Positions 60,488 to 64,000 of a stretch of 64,000 nucleotides of DNA are shown piece by piece (within the stretch, counting starts at the first letter, position 1; every line of letters starts with the position of its first letter). The DNA is from Kappaphycus alvarezii (taxonomy: Eukaryota; Rhodophyta; Florideophyceae; Gigartinales; Solieriaceae). The notes under the pieces were generated by a model. The model did not search any database and was not told the DNA's origin. It saw nothing but the letters and a program-made list of their open reading frames with translations. The DNA lies in NCBI GenBank assembly GCA_002205965.3, contig NADL03000590.1, positions 377,001-441,000 on the forward strand, given 5' to 3'. The translations under genes were made by a program, and so were the position numbers.

Positions 60488-61482
60488 ATGCCGAGCGGAA
60501 CGGCTCTCACGCCGGAAGAAAAAGGAGCAATTTAGGCTTTTTCAGTGCCAATTTGTCCCATCGAGCGATCGCAAAGAAGATTGAGAGGCCACAAAAAGTT
60601 GTGAGCAGCAAATTAAAGAATACTGATAACTACGGGACTGAGAGGAGGCCAGGAAGGCCTACCAAATGCTCCGCAACAACAAGCCGTAAAATTCTTCGCG
60701 AGGCAAAAAAGACAGGGCATGCTGTAAGTAGAATCAAAAGAAACCTGGATCTTACCGTTTTAAGCTCTACAATACTCTTCGATCTCAATGCAGACCAGAA
60801 ACTTTCATTTACCAAGCCTAAAAAATGTTTTTATCTGACTGAAAGCCACAAAAATGCGCGACTACAGTGGGCATCAGAGAAAGCTGGGTGGAAGATGGTA
60901 GATTGGAAAACTGTGAGATTTAGTGACGAAAAAATTAAACCTTGATGGGCCAGATGGTTGGGCGAGCTACTGGCATCATGTGGACAACGAAAAAAGAAAT
61001 TTCTCGAAGCGCCAAGGAGGAGGTGGTGGAGCGATGGTACGGGGTTGCGTTTCATACTTTGGGTCTTGCGATCTTGTGTTTTTGGATGGACGTTAAGACT
61101 CTGCGAAGTACATAAGGACTTTCAAGGACAATTTGCTCCCATGGGCCCGATTACACATGGTGAATCCTGGATCTTTCAACAGGACAACTGTCCCATTCAT
61201 GTTTCAAGGGCAACTGAAAATTGGTTTGCGGAAAAAAAGGTAAATGTATTGGACTGGCCGTCTAGAGCTCCAGATCTGAACCCAATAGAAAATCTTTGGG
61301 CAATTGCTTCAAGGGCAGTTTATGAAGATGGAAGGCAGTTTAAATCAGTTCAAGAGTTGAAAGAGCGTACTGCTGATTGCTGGTCCAAAATCCCGGAAGA
61401 GACTCTGCAAAACCTGGTAAAGTCAACGGTAAGGCGATGCATTGCAGTATTAAAAAGTGGTGGGGCAAAAATTCCTTATTAG
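60488..61482 (+). pseudogene. Tc1-like DD34E transposase, broken
   Basis: The likely start is the ATG at 60488 (MPSGTALTPEEKGAI), which runs into an in-frame TAG after 15 codons. The helix-turn-helix part continues in the next frame (HRAIAKKIERPQKVVSSKL, then RRPGRPTKCSATTSRKIL). The first catalytic Asp is in VRFSDEK (about 60920). The frame ends at about 60945, just before LDGPDGW would be expected to follow. The last part (60958-61482) has IFQQDNCPIHVSRATENWF and SRAPDLNPIENLW. The second Asp (QQDN) and the Glu (PIEN) are 34 residues apart, the DD34E spacing of Tc1 elements. The usual length of about 340 residues fits. At least three breaks make it inactive. All three catalytic residues are still encoded. 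Confidence 0.85.
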
Positions 61483-61520
61483 GTTCGAATAAACTGCGTT
61501 TGTTTCTGGAAAAACTGAAG

Positions 61521-61707
61521 TGATTCCATATTTTTGACGGACCAAAAATAGTTTTTTATAAATAAGTTCAAAGATAACTTTTGTAAAGAAATTTTGTTCA
61601 TAAATTGGGATTCAGCATAAAAATTCCTTTCTTCCAGTACCTATTGAATATGCTTTCGACTACTAACACCCGAGTTTTTGGTGATTCCATACCTATGACG
61701 CGCACTG
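61521..61707 (-). repeat. Right terminal inverted repeat of the Tc1-like element
   Basis: Reverse complement of the left repeat. Its two sites are spaced 161 bases apart. Confidence 0.85.
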
Positions 61708-61729
61708 TATGTCTGATCCTGATAGATAG

Positions 61730-63400
61730 CCACAAAGGGGGAATTTTTGGGTTATTATGTGTGCCTCAGCCGCCCTTTGAGAGTATGCATGGTGCCATTG
61801 TTCTCGGCTATGTGCATTGGATAGAGTCCATCAACGCATTAGTTTCCCACATGATGTCTTTTGTATCCAGAAAGGCATACATGAGAATGAAACATCCATC
61901 GTATGAGAATATGAATTCTGAGAGTATCAAGTTGTAATGTTTAGTGAGAATTTTAACGGCTAGGATATTCGATTCGAAGTGTGGCGCGTGGTAGGCATCT
62001 ACGTAAGTTCCTGCGTTCAATGGTATCCAAACCATGCCTTTGTTAAGCAGGTGGGAAGTTCCAGCCGCGGCTTGTACAATTTCCTTGGAAACAGATGTGT
62101 ACGAAGTGAATGAGGTACGATTATGGAAGAAGTGATGCGTCGCCCTTGAATGAATGTATGCTGTGTCCGTTTTCTTGTTTCCGAGGGTTGCCACATTGCT
62201 TCGAAACTTGTACTTCGCCACATTAGCTCTGAAGTGTGGCTTTCTATCGAAAGGGGGACTAGGAGCCTGTTTTCCTGATGGCTGTTGCGAGAACCATCGG
62301 GAGAATAGCAGTGTTGGCAGACGGAGTGAATAGCTGGTTTGGACCCGTGGAGCAGGCAGGGTTCGGACCGGTTTGCTGTGGATCCCAATTTTTATTGTGG
62401 TTGTAAGAATGTTGTCCATATGATCCACGTCCTTTGTAGACCTTTCTAACTCGTCTGGTACGTTCATTCTCAAGGCGTTTATAGCATACGCTGATGAAAT
62501 GGCCTGGCTTCCCGCAGTATTGACGATTGCCTGGTGTCCTAGAGCTTTGACCTTCAATACATTGAACACGACCGTGTCCGCGACCTCTGCTGCCCCGATT
62601 ATGCCAAATACCTTGCCCCCGGGAAGCATCCGCCATGTTGGCCCCAATGTTGTATGGTTTGCGAGAGGGATCGTTTTGAGGGTTATTTGCGTTTGATTGA
62701 CGGGCGAGTGCGGCCTGAACGGCACTCATAAAATTTTCGAAGGATGTGTTGGTGAGCAAGGAGACCAGATCATGTACAATGGGGTAAAGGACAGCGGGAG
62801 AGACCTGATGAGTTTTGATGTTTTTTCTTTTTCAGGAAACTCATCATTTTATTTTGTTAGCTCACCGCAAATGCTGTTGAACTGTGTGGCGTGCTGATAC
62901 CAATCTTCGCCCTCATCAAGGACCTATGAGTCCAGTTTGTTTCCTATGTTCCAGATGTACTTTTCATTGGAAGAGGTATATATGCGCTTCAATTCGTTCC
63001 AGACGTTCAAGGCCGTATTTGAATCGTCGTCAGCACCTCGACGTACAAGAGCCATGGCTGATGCACCTATTTATATAGTGATGACACTCTTTGTATTGGC
63101 AGAGAGTTTGGTCCATTCATTCAGAGATGATGTCGTATTGGAGGCAGGGGATTAGCGCAGTCCGAAGCTCCGAGCCCAAGTCCGCATCGGAGGCGCTGGA
63201 GCACGAGCTCGCGAGCTCGTAGTTGCCGCAGCAAAGGACGTAGGAGCGGAGGCCCCACCCATTGGAGGGCCACCGCCACCGCCACCCCCTGACCCCGTCG
63301 CAGCCAAGCAGCCCAACATCGCATCCATCATTAGCTTCATCTTCTTTAGCTCGAGCTCCCCAGTTTTTAATGATGAGAACTCATTCGGAATAAGTTATTA
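61730..63400 (-). mobile_element. Ty1/copia-like fossil, gag to protease/pre-integrase part
   Basis: Minus-strand relic. A gag part lies at about 63100-62700, a zinc knuckle (CGKPGHFISVC) at about 62510, and a protease-like part with SRATHHFFHNRT at about 62130. A stretch typical of the gag-pre-integrase region follows down to about 61780. Reverse transcriptase, integrase core and LTRs were not found, so only the front half is left next to the Tc1-like element. It is broken, with several breaks, and of uncertain age. Confidence 0.6.
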
Positions 63401-64000
63401 TTTCAATTAAATTTAATGGTCAGTGGTTCAACAAAAAGATTTACTTGACTGTAATTTTTCGTGCGCACGTGAAGCAGTCAATATAGCTACCTAGTAAGCT
63501 GTTCATATGAGTGATACTTGTTGCGCTGTCATTATTCAGCGAAATACAATATTCAGTATTTACCACATTACCGTTTTCAGAGTGAATTTTCGGGTGACTA
63601 AATTTGATTTTGCCGAATTAAAATTAAGAAGTCGACTCAAGGTTCACCTGTTCACTTGGAGCACCGACCGTTGGAGATGTACCACATATAAAGCTACGCA
63701 ATCTGGTACACATGCACATTATCGATAAATTGTCGGACCCCACAACACACAGGCTTTCCCTCCTAATAGCCACCTAGTGCATCGCAATGACCTTGACGTT
63801 GAATTACCGTGCAGCACATTAGCATAGCTGAAGAAAATATGAATACAACTATTGCTTGTATTCAAAATTCGGCAAATTTACAAATGCGAAATTTATTACG
63901 AAGACACAGTGCATCAGTATATAAGAGGACATGTTGGCAAACTTATTTACATGTGTACGCGTTTATTTTATTTGGTTTTACTCGGGGATTCTTCAGCTTC
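63401..64000. other. No supported gene
   Basis: AT-rich sequence with short frames only, cut off by the window end. Confidence 0.45.

Larger units (their letters stand above)
60181..61707 (+). mobile_element. Tc1/mariner-type DNA transposon with IR/DR ends, 1,527 bp
   Basis: Flanked by TA on both sides (60179-60180 and 61708-61709). The ends are inverted repeats starting CAGTGCGCGTCATA and extending about 185 bases inward. Each end holds two copies of a similar 20-base site near GCGTCATAAGTATGGAATCA: outer 60187-60206 and inner 60344-60363 on the left, inner 61521-61540 and outer 61682-61701 on the right. This is the double-site (IR/DR) layout known from Tc1 relatives such as Sleeping Beauty. 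The transposase inside is broken. The two ends are about four-fifths identical, so the copy is not recent. Confidence 0.9.

Overview
This is eukaryotic nuclear DNA. Three host genes can be read with confidence: a plastid-type NADPH-thioredoxin reductase fused to thioredoxin (NTRC), the ER stress sensor kinase/RNase IRE1, and a SufS-type cysteine desulfurase with a probable organelle-targeting leader. Together they point to a photosynthetic eukaryote. The genes are GC-rich and show no introns. They sit as small islands in a large field of decayed mobile elements. That layout fits a florideophyte red alga of the Chondrus kind, but this is an inference, because no rDNA or marker gene lies in the window.

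Layout. 1-3 kb: one possible small Ser/Gly/Arg-rich gene. 3-7 kb: a nearly full-length but broken LINE on the minus strand, with a reverse transcriptase and a restriction-like endonuclease end. 8.9-9.5 kb: a tail fragment of a related LINE. 10.9-14.3 kb: a broken DIRS/Ngaro-type tyrosine-recombinase retroelement. 15-17.5 kb: a relic of a transposase-like gene on the minus strand. 19.3-24 kb: an old Ty1/copia fossil on a strikingly G-poor strand. 26.7-33.1 kb: a younger, broken Ty1/copia element with two ~404-bp LTRs. 33.4-34.5 kb: a second LINE lineage. 35-37.6 kb: pogo-like and PIF/Harbinger-like transposase remnants. 37.7-38.9 kb: a C-rich minisatellite, a pogo-type MITE and a CAGTA microsatellite. 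39.6-41.2 kb: NTRC. 43.5-44.3 kb: a Ty3/gypsy-like integrase relic. 45.9-47.3 kb: a LINE relic. 48.7-54.0 kb: IRE1 and SufS, convergent. 54.9-59.6 kb: three more LINE pieces. 60.2-61.7 kb: a Tc1-like transposon with double (IR/DR) terminal repeats. 61.7-63.4 kb: a third copia fossil.

The host genes act in separate compartments: NTRC in plastid redox control, IRE1 in the unfolded-protein response at the ER membrane, and SufS in sulfur mobilisation for plastid Fe-S clusters. They are not an operon. All three carry one apparent frame change, and each is explained by a C or G run that is exactly one base short. This looks more like a systematic homopolymer undercall than three pseudogenes. I found no clearly new defence or metabolic system. 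The most novel-looking items are a ~35-bp repeat found beside LINE relics, the TACTG/CAGTA pentamer clustered around host genes, and the complete terminal structures of the Tc1-like element and the MITE.
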